This document shows positions 37,103 to 46,462 of a DNA stretch of 64,000 nucleotides, in pieces. This stretch comes from Acinetobacter halotolerans (GTDB lineage Bacteria; Pseudomonadota; Gammaproteobacteria; Pseudomonadales; Moraxellaceae), in the NCBI RefSeq assembly GCF_004208515.1, contig NZ_SGIM01000002.1:186001-250000 (forward strand), read 5' to 3'. Position 1 is the first letter of the stretch, and every line of letters starts with the position of its first letter. Below the pieces are notes generated by a model. That model searched no databases. It had not been told where the DNA came from and saw only the letters and a program-made list of their open reading frames with translations. The translations under genes and the position numbers were made by a program.

Positions 37103-38008
37103 TTATTCTAAATGTGACGTGATTTTTTTAAGGATCTCTAAGATCACATCAAACTCACTTTGTAGTGGAGTGCTTTTACGGGTAATCAATGCCAGTGTGC
37201 GGCTTGGTGCATCCTGAATCGATTTTATCGCAATCGCATCATTGCCACTCAACATACTGTTCTTGATCGCGATCTCAGGTAACAACGTAAAGCCGAGATC
37301 AGAAGATACCATCTCAACTAAAGTCGGTAAGGAACTTGCTTTTAAGCGGTGATCATTTTTACGCTCACCGACAGGGCAGGCACTTAAAGCATGATCACGT
37401 AAACAATGACCTTCTTCGAGTAACATTAAACGCGTCAGATCAAGATCATCTAAACTGTTAGCATGAATCGCATTACTGTCATTTTTATTGTAAACAAGTG
37501 ACAAATGTTCTTTCGCAATTTCCGCAACTTTTAAACCACGTGTATCAAAAGGTAGCGCCAACACAATCATATCTAGATTGCCATGTTCAAGCTTTTCTAC
37601 AATCTTTTCACTTTGTGCTTCATGGAGATGCAGTTGGATTTTGGGTAAGTGTTGATGAACTTCATCAAGAAGTTGAGTCAAAATAAACGGAGCAATGGTT
37701 GGAATGATACCCAGATGCAAATCACCGGTTAGCGGTTCACTCATTTCTCGACTTAAGCGCATTAAGTCCTGTGCGTCAGCCAATAACACACGTGCGCGTG
37801 CCACAACTTGTTCGCCTAAAGGAGTTAAGCGAACGTTTTGACGATCACGTTCAACTAAGACGCCACCTAACAGACGCTCTAATTCCATAATTCCCCCAGA
37901 CAATGTCGACTGGGTAACAAATGAACGGCGAGCTGCTTCAGTAAAATGTAATGTTTCTGACAACGTAACTAAATATGATAGCTGTCTTAATGAGGGTAAT
38001 GCAGCCAT
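37103..38008 (-). CDS. oxyR: LysR-family peroxide sensor OxyR
   Basis: Redox-sensing transcription regulator for peroxide defence. The N-terminal winged helix-turn-helix (LRQLSYLVTLSETLHFTEAA) precedes the sensory domain. Both redox cysteines are present: C202 and C211 in EEGHCLRDHALSAC, equivalent to E. coli C199 and C208, which form the activating disulfide. The length is 301. It lies 6 nt after the esterase gene with AGGA before its ATG, as last gene of the rubA-rubB-estB-oxyR operon. Confidence 0.94.
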   Translation of the reverse strand: MAALPSLRQLSYLVTLSETLHFTEAARRSFVTQSTLSGGIMELERLLGGVLVERDRQNVRLTPLGEQVVARARVLLADAQDLMRLSREMSEPLTGDLHLGIIPTIAPFILTQLLDEVHQHLPKIQLHLHEAQSEKIVEKLEHGNLDMIVLALPFDTRGLKVAEIAKEHLSLVYNKNDSNAIHANSLDDLDLTRLMLLEEGHCLRDHALSACPVGERKNDHRLKASSLPTLVEMVSSDLGFTLLPEIAIKNSMLSGNDAIAIKSIQDAPSRTLALITRKSTPLQSEFDVILEILKKITSHLE

Positions 38009-38014
38009 AGTGTC

Positions 38015-38959
38015 CTAGTGTGATGATCTAAAATGATGAACAAACAAACCGCTAAGTTGAGGAATGAAATGTGCTGGAATATCATGCCCCATTCCTTGAA
38101 TTAATTCAAACTTAGCACCAGAAATTGCTTTTGCAACTGCTTTCCCATGACTTGGTGGTAACAAACGATCTTTTGAACCATGTACAACCAAGGTTGGTTG
38201 AGTAATATTCTTGTTTAAAGGTAACAAAGAACCCGTACATAATATTGCTAAAAATTGTTGAAGTACACCCGCTGGATAAAAACTACGGCGATATAATTTA
38301 CGAATGGTTTGAATTGTTTCGAGTTGGTTCACATAACCTGGCGAGCCAATAATTTGAAATACTTTTAAACTGTGATTAACAATTGCTTCTTCATCGTGCG
38401 CTTCAGGTTTACCGAGTAAACTAAAAAGTTGCTTCGGATGTGGTAATTTTAGAAAGGGCTGATTGTTACTGGTAAATAATAAGCCAACTTTTTCAACTTT
38501 CTCAGGATATTTTGCTGCAACGATTTGGGAAATCATGCCACCCATTGAGGCACCTAAAATATAGGTTTTCCCGAGACCTAATTGGTCAATCAACATTGCC
38601 ACATCATCGGCCATATCATACAGCGTATAAGGCGCACCTTCATTTCCTAAGCCCAACATAAAGCGACTCATCAATTTCATGGTGTTGAGGCGTTGTTTTT
38701 TATTACGAATTTTTGAAGATAAACCGATATCCCGATTATCAAAACGAATAACCCGAAAACCTTGGTCGATCAGTGACTTGCAGAAGAAATCTGGCCAAAA
38801 CAGCATCTGAGCACCCAATCCCATGATCAGTAAGATCGTTGGGTGTTCTGGATTGCCTCCAACTTCAACATGCAACTCAATTCCATTGCCCAAAGTTACT
38901 TTGGTTTCTTGCATAAATGAAGTATATGGCGACACATTGAATTGAAAGGCACTGTTCAT
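38015..38959 (-). CDS. estB: alpha/beta-hydrolase, EstB-type esterase
   Basis: Serine hydrolase of 314 residues. The oxyanion segment is LLIMGLGAQ, the nucleophile elbow GASMGGM, the acid probably in VVHGSKDRLLP and the His in GMGHDIP. Its place between rubB and oxyR matches the estB gene reported in the Acinetobacter ADP1 rub operon; I use the symbol on that synteny. The true substrate is unknown. A shorter start at MQETKVTL (38914) is possible. Confidence 0.82.
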   Translation of the reverse strand: MNSAFQFNVSPYTSFMQETKVTLGNGIELHVEVGGNPEHPTILLIMGLGAQMLFWPDFFCKSLIDQGFRVIRFDNRDIGLSSKIRNKKQRLNTMKLMSRFMLGLGNEGAPYTLYDMADDVAMLIDQLGLGKTYILGASMGGMISQIVAAKYPEKVEKVGLLFTSNNQPFLKLPHPKQLFSLLGKPEAHDEEAIVNHSLKVFQIIGSPGYVNQLETIQTIRKLYRRSFYPAGVLQQFLAILCTGSLLPLNKNITQPTLVVHGSKDRLLPPSHGKAVAKAISGAKFELIQGMGHDIPAHFIPQLSGLFVHHFRSSH

Positions 38960-39041
38960 GGTATTCGTTCCGAGTAGAATTATTTTTATAAATAACGAGT
39001 TTGTTGGCCTTTATTTCGCAACAAACTCGTATTTGTAACTA

Positions 39042-40223
39042 TTAAACTTGTGCAGGAATTAAGTCTGGAACAAGTTTGGTTAAGGTCAAACGTTGTTTAC
39101 TTGCAGTTGCACCGAGTAGGACAAAACCTCTTAATGTTCCTTGGGCATCATTTGCTTTTGCAAGCATACCATCATCAAACTCTTCTGTTTCCCAATTTAC
39201 TTCTACATCGATAGGTGCAGGTAAAACAGTCAGTGGGGCAGCAGGCGTTTTAACGGCAACGGGCATCGCAGGATAATGCACAGTTGTGTTTTGACCGCTC
39301 AGTGTTTTAGCCAAAGCACGCGCTTGTTGCATGATTGGCATCACAAATGGAAGCAATGTCCCATTTACTTCTGCACAGTCACCAACAGCATAGATATCAG
39401 CTTGGCTGGTTTCTAATAATGTATTGGTAATAATACCGCGACTGGTCTGGATATTTGCTGATTTAGCTAAAGCTGTGTTGGGCTGAAGACCGATCGCAGA
39501 AAGGACAATATCAGCGATTAAGGTTTTACCGTTGGCGAGAGTAACTTCGTAGTCTTCACCATTATTAATTTTAGTTACTTTTTCTACAGTGGTCGATAGG
39601 GCGAACTTAATGCCTGCTTGTTCTAAGTTGGTTTTAAATGCATCTGCCACATGATTTGGTAACAAACGACCAAGCGGTTGTGGGGCAAGATCAATCACTG
39701 TGATGTCATAGTCGCTATGCAATAAGTCATTCGCAAACTCACAACCAATTAATCCAGCACCAAGAATAACTACACGTTTGTCTTTACGTTTCGCTAAGTT
39801 TTCACGAAATATGCGATAGTCGATGAGTGAGTTTACAACATGAATATCATCACTACCGTCACCAGAAATGGCTAAACGGATTGGATTTGCACCGACCGCA
39901 AGTACAAGTTTTGAATACGGCTGAGTAATACTTTCACCATTTTTTTCTAAAATGATTTCATGGTTTTCAGCATTGATTTCTTTGACTAGCGTTTCTGATT
40001 CAATACGCATATTAAGTTGGGTTGCCATTTTTGCGGCATCACCCAAAGCGATTTGCTCTGGTGCCTTTTTTCCCGCAAAAGCATTGGATAATGTTGGTTT
40101 TGCATAATTTACCGCATCATCTGCGCAGATCATAACGAGTTCTTGTTCAGGGCTCAATTTGCGAAACTCACGAGCAACGGTATAACCCGCCATACCTGAT
40201 CCGATGATGATGATAGGATGCAT
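39042..40223 (-). CDS. rubB: rubredoxin reductase
   Basis: FAD- and NADH-dependent reductase (393 residues) that passes electrons to rubredoxin for alkane hydroxylase. The FAD-binding GSGMAGYTVAREF is at the N-terminus, a second Rossmann motif VVILGAGLIGCEFAND is near residue 150, and a C-terminal FAD motif IYAVGDCAE is present. The start at MHPIIII (40223) has GGAG 6 nt upstream; an open frame eight codons longer lacks support. rubA lies upstream, with a terminator-like hairpin between them. Confidence 0.93.
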   Translation of the reverse strand: MHPIIIIGSGMAGYTVAREFRKLSPEQELVMICADDAVNYAKPTLSNAFAGKKAPEQIALGDAAKMATQLNMRIESETLVKEINAENHEIILEKNGESITQPYSKLVLAVGANPIRLAISGDGSDDIHVVNSLIDYRIFRENLAKRKDKRVVILGAGLIGCEFANDLLHSDYDITVIDLAPQPLGRLLPNHVADAFKTNLEQAGIKFALSTTVEKVTKINNGEDYEVTLANGKTLIADIVLSAIGLQPNTALAKSANIQTSRGIITNTLLETSQADIYAVGDCAEVNGTLLPFVMPIMQQARALAKTLSGQNTTVHYPAMPVAVKTPAAPLTVLPAPIDVEVNWETEEFDDGMLAKANDAQGTLRGFVLLGATASKQRLTLTKLVPDLIPAQV

Positions 40224-40264
40224 TATATTCTCCAACATTTTTTTCATTTAAAAATAAATTATAG

Positions 40265-40296
40265 AAAAAAAGACCATGTGATCATGGCCTTTTTTG
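40265..40296 (-). terminator. attenuating terminator between rubA and rubB
   Basis: On the minus strand AAAAAAGGCCATG-atca-CATGGTCTTTTTTT forms a stem with one G.T pair and a clear T-run. As rubB, estB and oxyR follow in the same direction, partial read-through is likely and would give an excess of rubredoxin. Confidence 0.75.
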
Positions 40297-40302
40297 ACAA
40301 TC

Positions 40303-40467
40303 TTAGATTTCAATCATTTCAAAATCAGCTTTTGAAACGCCGCAATCTGGGCAAGTCCAATCATCTGGGATGTCTTCCCATTTAGTTCCTGCTGCAATGC
40401 CGTCTTGTGGCCAACCATCTGCTTCGTCGTAAATCCACCCACAAACGATACATTGATATTTTTTCAT
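40303..40467 (-). CDS. rubA: rubredoxin
   Basis: Small iron electron carrier of 54 residues. The Fe(Cys)4 site is C6/C9 (CIVCGW) and C39/C42 (CPDCG), and the family signature [15 protein letters not shown] is intact. The start MKKYQC (40467) follows GGAGAG by 5 nt. In Acinetobacter this protein feeds the alkane monooxygenase AlkM; alkM is not in this window. It is the first gene of the rub operon. Confidence 0.96.
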   Translation of the reverse strand: MKKYQCIVCGWIYDEADGWPQDGIAAGTKWEDIPDDWTCPDCGVSKADFEMIEI

Positions 40468-40814
40468 GTGACTCTCCAAACTGATAGGTATGCTCAAATT
40501 GCCTTTCAGTAAACTATTCCATAATGTCGCTACGATCGCTGCAATACAACAAACTTGTGTTGATTGGGAGTTAGATTTTTACGCAGAACGACTTTTAAGT
40601 AAAGTAAATGTAAGAGTTTAATCATTTATGAGAAAAGTAATATGGCAATTCTAGCTGAAAGTCTTGTTATTTGTGCAATTACTCTAATCTTTATGGTCGT
40701 AAATATGACGATGTAATTTAAAAAGGTGTAAATGTATAAATATGGTTTGATTGAAAAATGAACACTTGGAGTTGAGATATCATAATTATCACCACCAAGA
40801 TGGAGCAACAATAC
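40468..40814. promoter_or_regulatory. divergent rubA / SRPBCC-gene intergenic region
   Basis: 347 bp, AT-rich, holding promoters for the leftward rub operon and the rightward SRPBCC gene. I see no convincing gene; an open frame of 61 codons on the minus strand has no ribosome binding site or protein-like composition. No clear palindrome or OxyR-like site was found. Confidence 0.3.
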
Positions 40815-41252
40815 ATGGAAACCTTAACTTATACGATAAAAATAAATGCACCTAAACAGAAAGTTTGGGATGTGCTATGGACAACTGAAACTTATCAAAC
40901 ATGGACAAAGTTTTTTTCGTGTAGTTCAACGATGCAAACAGACTGGAAAGTAGGTGGCAAAACCTATTTTTTAGATGGTGATAGAAATGGCATGGTGTCT
41001 ACCATTGAACATTTAGATGAGTCGAATACGGTTGTCTTTAAACATCTGGGTATCATTATGGATGGGAAAGAAGACTTAGAAAGTAATGATGCAAACTCGT
41101 GGGCTGGTGCATTAGAAAAGTATCTGTTGACTGATGTCGAGGAGGGTACTCAGCTTCATGTAGAAGTGGATATTCAGCCAGAATATACAGAAATGATGAA
41201 TAAGGGCTTTGATCAAGGGTTGGCAATGGTGAAATATTTAGCTGAAAAATAA
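40815..41252 (+). CDS. SRPBCC (START/Bet v1-like) domain protein
   Basis: A 145-residue single-domain protein. TYTIKINAPKQKVWDVLW at the N-terminus followed by TWTKFF and a W(x)VGG strand is the usual SRPBCC/AHSA1 pattern (ligand-binding cavity). No catalytic motif is evident. The start at 40815 has GGAG 9 nt upstream; an ATG at 40800 overlaps that site. Monocistronic, function unknown. Confidence 0.8.
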   Translation: METLTYTIKINAPKQKVWDVLWTTETYQTWTKFFSCSSTMQTDWKVGGKTYFLDGDRNGMVSTIEHLDESNTVVFKHLGIIMDGKEDLESNDANSWAGALEKYLLTDVEEGTQLHVEVDIQPEYTEMMNKGFDQGLAMVKYLAEK

Positions 41253-41414
41253 GTTAAATTTTATTGGATATTTATATTGTAATCACCTGATCGAAAACAC
41301 TGAAAATTGATAAAGATTCGCTTTTTTCGAGATTATAAAGCTGAAATGATACGAAAATGGGTTGTGATCTGCTATTCTATTCGCCTTTATTTTTTTACTT
41401 AAATCGAGGCAGAA

Positions 41415-42941
41415 ATGGCGCAACAAAACGCTCAATCGACTTCTGAACAAATACTTTCCGAAAACGATTTAATCGCACAGCGTCATGCCAAATTAAAGCA
41501 AATCCAAGAGACTGCAAAACAGACAGGCAAAAGCCCTTGGCCGAATACCTTCAAACGTGAGCATTATACGGCTGACTTGCAAGAACAATTCAAAGATCAA
41601 GATAAGGCACAAATCGAAGGTGCTGAAAAAGTTTATGTAAAACTTGCCGGTCGTGTCATGCTCAATCGTGGATCATTTATTGTGATTCAGGATATGACAG
41701 GTCGTATCCAGTTATATGTTGACCGTAAAGGCTTAGCAGCAGACGTTTTAGAAACGATTAAAAGCTTAGACTTGGGCGATATCATTGCAGCAGAAGGTTA
41801 TATTGGTCGTTCGGGTAAAGGTGACTTATATGTCCACCTTGAAGGTTTTGAGTTACTCACTAAATCTTTGCGTCCACTTCCAGACAAATTCCACGGCTTA
41901 ACTGACACCGAAGCAAAATATCGTAAGCGTTATTTAGACTTGATCGTAAATGAAGAAACGCGCAGAACTTTCGAGATTCGTGCTCAAGTGATCGCGGGTA
42001 TGCGTAACTATCTAATCAATGAACGTTTCATGGAAGTTGAAACACCAATGATGCATGTGATTCCGGGTGGCGCATCTGCGAAGCCGTTTGTTACGCATCA
42101 TAATGCTTTAGATATGGAGCTCTATTTGCGTGTTGCGCCAGAGTTATATTTAAAGCGTCTGGTTGTTGGTGGCTTTGAGCGTGTGTTTGAAATTAACCGT
42201 AATTTCCGTAACGAAGGTGTTTCAACCCGTCACAACCCAGAATTCACCATGATTGAGTTCTATCAAGCTTATGCAGACTATAAAGACTTGATGACACTGA
42301 CTGAAAAAATGCTTGAAAAGTTGGCCCTTGATATTCTGGGTACTACTGATGTGCCTTATGGTGAAGAAGTGTATAGCTTCAAAGGTCCATTCAAGAAAAT
42401 CTCAATGTTTGATGCGATTCTTGAGCATAATCCAGATTTCACGCCTGAAAATGTCAATGATCGTGAATTCTTGGCAAAATTCACCAAAGATGTTTTAAAA
42501 GAGCAGGTTAAACCTGGTTTTGGTTTAGGTAAATTACAAACCATCGTGTTTGAAGAAACAGTAGAGACTAAACTCCGTCAGCCGACATTCATCACTGAAT
42601 ATCCTGCTGAAACTTCACCGCTTGCTCGCCGTAATGATGATAATCCGCATATCACAGATCGTTTTGAGTTCTTTATTGGTGGTCGTGAATTGGCCAATGG
42701 TTTCTCAGAGTTAAATGACCCGATCGATCAAGCTGAACGTTTCCAAGCACAAGTTGCAGAGAAAGATGCTGGTGATGATGAAGCGATGCATTACGATGCA
42801 GACTTCATTGAAGCATTAGAATATGGCTTGCCACCGACTGCAGGTCAAGGGATTGGTATCGATCGTTTAGTGATGTTGTTTGCAAATGCAGCGAGTATTC
42901 GTGACGTTCTATTGTTCCCGCATATGCGCCGTAAAGATTAA
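41415..42941 (+). CDS. lysS: lysine--tRNA ligase (class II)
   Basis: Charges tRNA-Lys. The N-terminal OB-fold anticodon-binding domain (about 65-150, [12 protein letters not shown]) precedes the class II core with motif 1 ([21 protein letters not shown]), motif 2 ([21 protein letters not shown]) and motif 3 ([20 protein letters not shown]). The 508-residue length and motifs are standard. It has its own terminator. Confidence 0.97.
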   Translation: MAQQNAQSTSEQILSENDLIAQRHAKLKQIQETAKQTGKSPWPNTFKREHYTADLQEQFKDQDKAQIEGAEKVYVKLAGRVMLNRGSFIVIQDMTGRIQLYVDRKGLAADVLETIKSLDLGDIIAAEGYIGRSGKGDLYVHLEGFELLTKSLRPLPDKFHGLTDTEAKYRKRYLDLIVNEETRRTFEIRAQVIAGMRNYLINERFMEVETPMMHVIPGGASAKPFVTHHNALDMELYLRVAPELYLKRLVVGGFERVFEINRNFRNEGVSTRHNPEFTMIEFYQAYADYKDLMTLTEKMLEKLALDILGTTDVPYGEEVYSFKGPFKKISMFDAILEHNPDFTPENVNDREFLAKFTKDVLKEQVKPGFGLGKLQTIVFEETVETKLRQPTFITEYPAETSPLARRNDDNPHITDRFEFFIGGRELANGFSELNDPIDQAERFQAQVAEKDAGDDEAMHYDADFIEALEYGLPPTAGQGIGIDRLVMLFANAASIRDVLLFPHMRRKD

Positions 42942-42954
42942 TTTTAAGTCAAAT

Positions 42955-42988
42955 AAAAATAGCCACATCTGATTTGTGGCTATTTTTT
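42955..42988. terminator. bidirectional terminator, lysS / DUF2059 gene
   Basis: AAAAATAGCCACA / TGTGGCTATTTTT forms a 13-bp stem with a 7-nt loop between convergent genes. Confidence 0.92.
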
Positions 42989-43006
42989 TATGTGTGCTTT
43001 TATTTA

Positions 43007-43504
43007 TTATTTTTCCTGCATCTCTTTTTCCAGCTTTTCAGCTGCACGCATGATTTTAGGCATTAATTCATCCATTTGCTGGTATCCAACTTGCATACTT
43101 TTTTGCATGACGATCGGCATTTTATTAATAGTGGATTGCCCCACAGGCGTCTTGTAAAACTCAAGCATGCCGTTGATTTCTTCTTGAGTAAACTCTTCAA
43201 CATAAATTTTAATCATTTCGGGTTCTAATTTTGCCCAAGTAAAATCCTGTTTTACGATGTTTTCAATATTTTGACTATAATTTTCAATGGCTTTCTTTTG
43301 TCTAGCATTGACTTCTTGACCATGAGTTATATGTTCAATGCTTGAGGCTGTGAATTTGGAGATGTATTCGTTGGATTGATCAATGAGTTGTTCCGATTTG
43401 GTGATTTTTAATAACTCTTTTACTGACTCTTTTGATGCTTGTTGAGCAAAAGCTGGCATACAAATCGTTGTGCCAAGGATAAGCGTTGGAATAAGTTTTT
43501 TCAT
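43007..43504 (-). CDS. DUF2059 secreted protein
   Basis: A 165-residue protein with a signal peptide (to about residue 20, MPAFA) and an all-helical mature part. The EEINGMLEFYKTPVGQSTINKMP segment is characteristic of DUF2059 proteins, which are periplasmic and of unknown function. The C-terminus is a charged helix (RAAEKLEKEMQEK). Monocistronic, convergent with lysS. Confidence 0.85.
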   Translation of the reverse strand: MKKLIPTLILGTTICMPAFAQQASKESVKELLKITKSEQLIDQSNEYISKFTASSIEHITHGQEVNARQKKAIENYSQNIENIVKQDFTWAKLEPEMIKIYVEEFTQEEINGMLEFYKTPVGQSTINKMPIVMQKSMQVGYQQMDELMPKIMRAAEKLEKEMQEK

Positions 43505-43672
43505 TATATGATTTCAATACGGTTAAAGAAAAAATAAAGGGTACTCAGTGATGTCCAACGCTGTCAATTTTTTATCACATGTTAAGAAATGTAATTGTTT
43601 GGTTTGGTGATTGAAAAGAGTCTATAAAAAACCGATGATGTGCTCATAAATAAATTTGAGAACAGCTTAGAT

Positions 43673-45124
43673 ATGTTTTTAAAAAAATCGCTTTATGTCG
43701 CATTATTTGCTTCTCTTTCTTCTGCATCATTTGCACAAGGCATTGTGTTGAATGATGAAAATTTACGAACTGACTTGAATTGGTTGAATCAACAAGGTGT
43801 TATTCAAATCAGCACCTCAACATGGCCAATGAGCGGTGATGAGATTAAACGTGCATTATCACAGGCTCAAGTGAACAATAAAGCACAACAGAAAGTTGTG
43901 GATTCAGTTGTTCATGCATTAGCTGCTGACAATGCAACTGCTAAACTGGGTTTACATGCGGGAACTGATCTTAAAACTGTGCCACAAGCCTTTGGTGATA
44001 GCCAAAAATCTCAATACCAAGCAGCTTTAGAGTTTAATGCTGGCAGTGAAAATTGGGATGCAAAAATCAGAGTCAATGGGGAGAAAGACCCGTTGATTGA
44101 TAATGGGCATGATGTCAACGTTGAAGGTTCGTATATTGCGGGCAAACTTTGGAATCAATGGTTGATTGCAGGTCAAATTCCGACGTATTGGGGACCAGGG
44201 CATGATGGCAGTTTGATTCGTGGTGATGCCAGTCGTCCAGTTTATGGGGTAACTGCACAGCGTGCTGTGCAAGATGCTTTTGAAACAAAATGGTTGTCTT
44301 GGATAGGTCCTTGGCAATATCAAGCTTTTGCTGGACAGCTGGATGATTATGAAGCGGTGCCAGATGCTAAATTAATCGGTTTACGCGTAACCGCTCAACC
44401 TTTGCCATATTTGGAGTTAGGTGCTTCTCGTATGTTGCAGTGGGGTGGTGAAGGTCGTCCTGAAAGCTTCAGTTCACTATGGGATGCAATGCTGGGAACG
44501 AAAGACAATGGTGGAACAGGGAAAGCAGATCCATCAAATCAAATTGCAGGCTTTGATTTTCGTTTAAACTTACAGTCCTTATTAGATACTCCAGTGGGTG
44601 TCTATGGACAATATGTGGGTGAAGATGAAGCGGGTGGTTTACCAGCGAAAAAGATGTACCTAGCTGGTACTGATTTCTCATCAAGTTATAACAACATGCC
44701 TTACCAACTTTATGCTGAGTGGGCAGATACACGTACCAATGGTAGTGCAAAAGGTATTTCGTATAGTCATACAGTATATAGAGATGGTTACTATCAACAT
44801 GGTTTTCCACTTGGCCATGCGATGGGTGGTGATGGGCAAATGTATTCGGTAGGCGGTGATATTCGCTTTGATACCATGAACCGTTTAAGTGGTCGCGTAA
44901 TGTATGCAAAAGTTAGCCAGACTCAGCGAGTTGAGGATAACAATGCAGCATTTCCTAAAGCTGACACACTTAAAGGTTTGGACCTGACGTGGACACATTA
45001 TGTGAAACCAACGATTCCATTAAAAATTAATGGTTGGGTTAGTGACTCTGATGTGAATGGAAACGATGGTGGTGTTTCAGTCGGTGTGGAAATTCCGTTA
45101 GAGCGAAATATGTTCCGTTTTTAA
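43673..45124 (+). CDS. Wzi-like outer-membrane beta-barrel (capsule assembly family)
   Basis: A signal peptide (ends ASFAQG), then a helical N-terminal part and a long barrel with aromatic strand ends and terminal Phe (RNMFRF). The 483-residue length, PTYWGPGHDGSLIRG and LSWIGPWQYQAFAGQLDD are typical of the capsule assembly Wzi family. Enteric Wzi helps capsule attach at the cell surface; there are no capsule genes near this one, so its exact job is unknown. The start is MFLKKSL (43673); an in-frame start 11 codons earlier would spoil the signal peptide. Confidence 0.88.
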   Translation: MFLKKSLYVALFASLSSASFAQGIVLNDENLRTDLNWLNQQGVIQISTSTWPMSGDEIKRALSQAQVNNKAQQKVVDSVVHALAADNATAKLGLHAGTDLKTVPQAFGDSQKSQYQAALEFNAGSENWDAKIRVNGEKDPLIDNGHDVNVEGSYIAGKLWNQWLIAGQIPTYWGPGHDGSLIRGDASRPVYGVTAQRAVQDAFETKWLSWIGPWQYQAFAGQLDDYEAVPDAKLIGLRVTAQPLPYLELGASRMLQWGGEGRPESFSSLWDAMLGTKDNGGTGKADPSNQIAGFDFRLNLQSLLDTPVGVYGQYVGEDEAGGLPAKKMYLAGTDFSSSYNNMPYQLYAEWADTRTNGSAKGISYSHTVYRDGYYQHGFPLGHAMGGDGQMYSVGGDIRFDTMNRLSGRVMYAKVSQTQRVEDNNAAFPKADTLKGLDLTWTHYVKPTIPLKINGWVSDSDVNGNDGGVSVGVEIPLERNMFRF

Positions 45125-45136
45125 GCGTTATTTGTA

Positions 45137-45167
45137 GAAAAAGAGGCCTATCTAGGCTTCTTTTTTT
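45137..45167 (+). terminator. terminator of the Wzi-like gene
   Basis: AGAGGCCTA-tc-TAGGCTTCT with a small bulge, flanked by A and T tracts (TTTTTTT). Confidence 0.78.
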
Positions 45168-45303
45168 GCATGATGAAAATCATGTGAATCCTAAAATATT
45201 TAGCGTACGTTATTCGGGTTTGTTGATATTTCATTGATGTTTGCATATCACAATTTTGCATATTGATATGAAAAAACAAGCTAAAGAAGTCGATCTAAAT
45301 TAT

Positions 45304-45379
45304 TATAATGAATAAACTTTACTGGCTGGCGAATAAGCCACTAGTAAGCATATTGATATCATGAAAAATTGGAGTTGTT
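45304..45379 (+). promoter_or_regulatory. probable cys operon promoter and leader
   Basis: A consensus -10 TATAAT lies at 45304-45309 without a good -35, as expected for an activator-dependent (possibly CysB) promoter. A small stem TGGCT/AGCCA follows in the leader. The upstream 45168-45303 is AT-rich with no gene. GGAG at 45371-45374 is the ribosome binding site of the small ORF that starts at 45380. Confidence 0.4.
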
Positions 45380-45478
45380 ATGGCACTCGTTCCTCCACAC
45401 GGTCTTCCAAGTGGTGGTTTAATACCACTTATAGATTTTATGGGTAACATGGATAAGGAGGTAAGTGTACATGACTGA
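45380..45478 (+). CDS. 32-residue ORF upstream of and overlapping cysD
   Basis: The [21 protein letters not shown]... has GGAG 5 nt before its ATG and ends in a TGA that overlaps the cysD start (ATGACTGA). The cysD ribosome binding site AAGGAGGT lies inside it, so the two are likely coupled. The beginning (LVPPHG then a short Gly/Leu stretch) resembles the N-terminus of Sat-type ATP sulfurylases as I remember them, so it may be a remnant, a leader peptide or a small functional protein. No such entry is standard for cysD operons. Confidence 0.5.
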   Translation: MALVPPHGLPSGGLIPLIDFMGNMDKEVSVHD

Positions 45479-46379
45479 AAATAGATTAACGCACCTCAAA
45501 CAACTTGAGGCTGAAAGTATTCACATTATTCGTGAAGTTGCTGCCGAATTTGAAAATCCTGTCATGCTTTACTCAATCGGTAAAGACTCTGCGGTGATGC
45601 TGCATCTTGCATTAAAAGCATTCTATCCAGCAAAACTTCCATTCCCTCTTCTGCATGTAGATACGGGTTGGAAATTTAAAGACATGATCGCATTTCGTGA
45701 CAACATGGCAAAAACACATGGCTTTGATTTGATCGTGCATCAAAACAAAGAAGGTCGTGATGCAGGTATCAACCCATTTGATCATGGTAGCTCGAAATAT
45801 ACTGACATCATGAAAACTCAAGGCTTAAAACAAGCCTTAGATAAATACCAGTTTGATGCAGCTTTTGGTGGCGCACGTCGTGATGAAGAAAAATCACGCG
45901 CCAAAGAACGTGTTTATTCGTTCCGTGATACAAAACATCGTTGGGATCCTAAAAATCAACGTCCAGAACTTTGGAATCTCTATAACGGTAAAGTTAACAA
46001 AGGTGAAAGCATCCGTGTTTTCCCATTGTCTAACTGGACTGAGTTAGATATTTGGCAATACATCTACTTGGAAAATATCCAATTGGTTCCGCTTTATTTC
46101 TCTGCTGTTCGCCCAGTGGTTGAACGCAGTGGTACGTTGATCATGGTGGATGATGAGCGTATGCGTTTAAAAGAAGGTGAAGTTCCACAAATGAAATCGG
46201 TACGTTTCCGTACACTTGGTTGTTACCCACTGACAGGTGCAGTTGAGTCTGAAGCGGATAACTTGCCTGAAATTATCCAAGAAATGCTTTTAGCAACCAG
46301 TTCAGAGCGTCAAGGTCGTATGATTGACCATGATGAAGCCGGCTCGATGGAAAAGAAAAAGCAGGAAGGTTATTTCTAA
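45471..46379 (+). CDS. cysD: sulfate adenylyltransferase subunit 2 CysD
   Basis: Catalytic subunit that forms adenosine 5'-phosphosulfate from ATP and sulfate, the first step of sulfate assimilation. The PP-loop [12 protein letters not shown] is at about residue 39. The [22 protein letters not shown] motif and [10 protein letters not shown] are typical. Length is 302. The ATG at 45471 has the perfect AAGGAGGT 8 nt upstream; two extra residues from a GTG are less likely. cysN follows after 83 nt that hold a hairpin. Confidence 0.96.
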   Translation: MTENRLTHLKQLEAESIHIIREVAAEFENPVMLYSIGKDSAVMLHLALKAFYPAKLPFPLLHVDTGWKFKDMIAFRDNMAKTHGFDLIVHQNKEGRDAGINPFDHGSSKYTDIMKTQGLKQALDKYQFDAAFGGARRDEEKSRAKERVYSFRDTKHRWDPKNQRPELWNLYNGKVNKGESIRVFPLSNWTELDIWQYIYLENIQLVPLYFSAVRPVVERSGTLIMVDDERMRLKEGEVPQMKSVRFRTLGCYPLTGAVESEADNLPEIIQEMLLATSSERQGRMIDHDEAGSMEKKKQEGYF

Positions 46380-46393
46380 TTTCCTTAAGCAAG

Positions 46394-46413
46394 TCCCTCT
46401 TTTTAAAGAGGGA
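46394..46413 (+). other. hairpin between cysD and cysN
   Basis: TCCCTCTTT-tt-AAAGAGGGA is a perfect 9-bp stem. There is no T-run, so it is more likely an RNA stability or processing element within the operon than a terminator. Confidence 0.5.
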
Positions 46414-46462
46414 TTTAGGGAGATTAAAACCGATTTCTAAAGAATATGTGGAGTTTTGAGCA

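Noticed and set aside
40626..40811. Open frame of 61 codons upstream of rubA
   Set aside because: Ile/Thr-rich product with no ribosome binding site, located in the divergent promoter region.
44469..44909. Open frame of 146 codons on the minus strand inside the Wzi-like gene
   Set aside because: His/Tyr-rich low-complexity composition typical of antisense reading.
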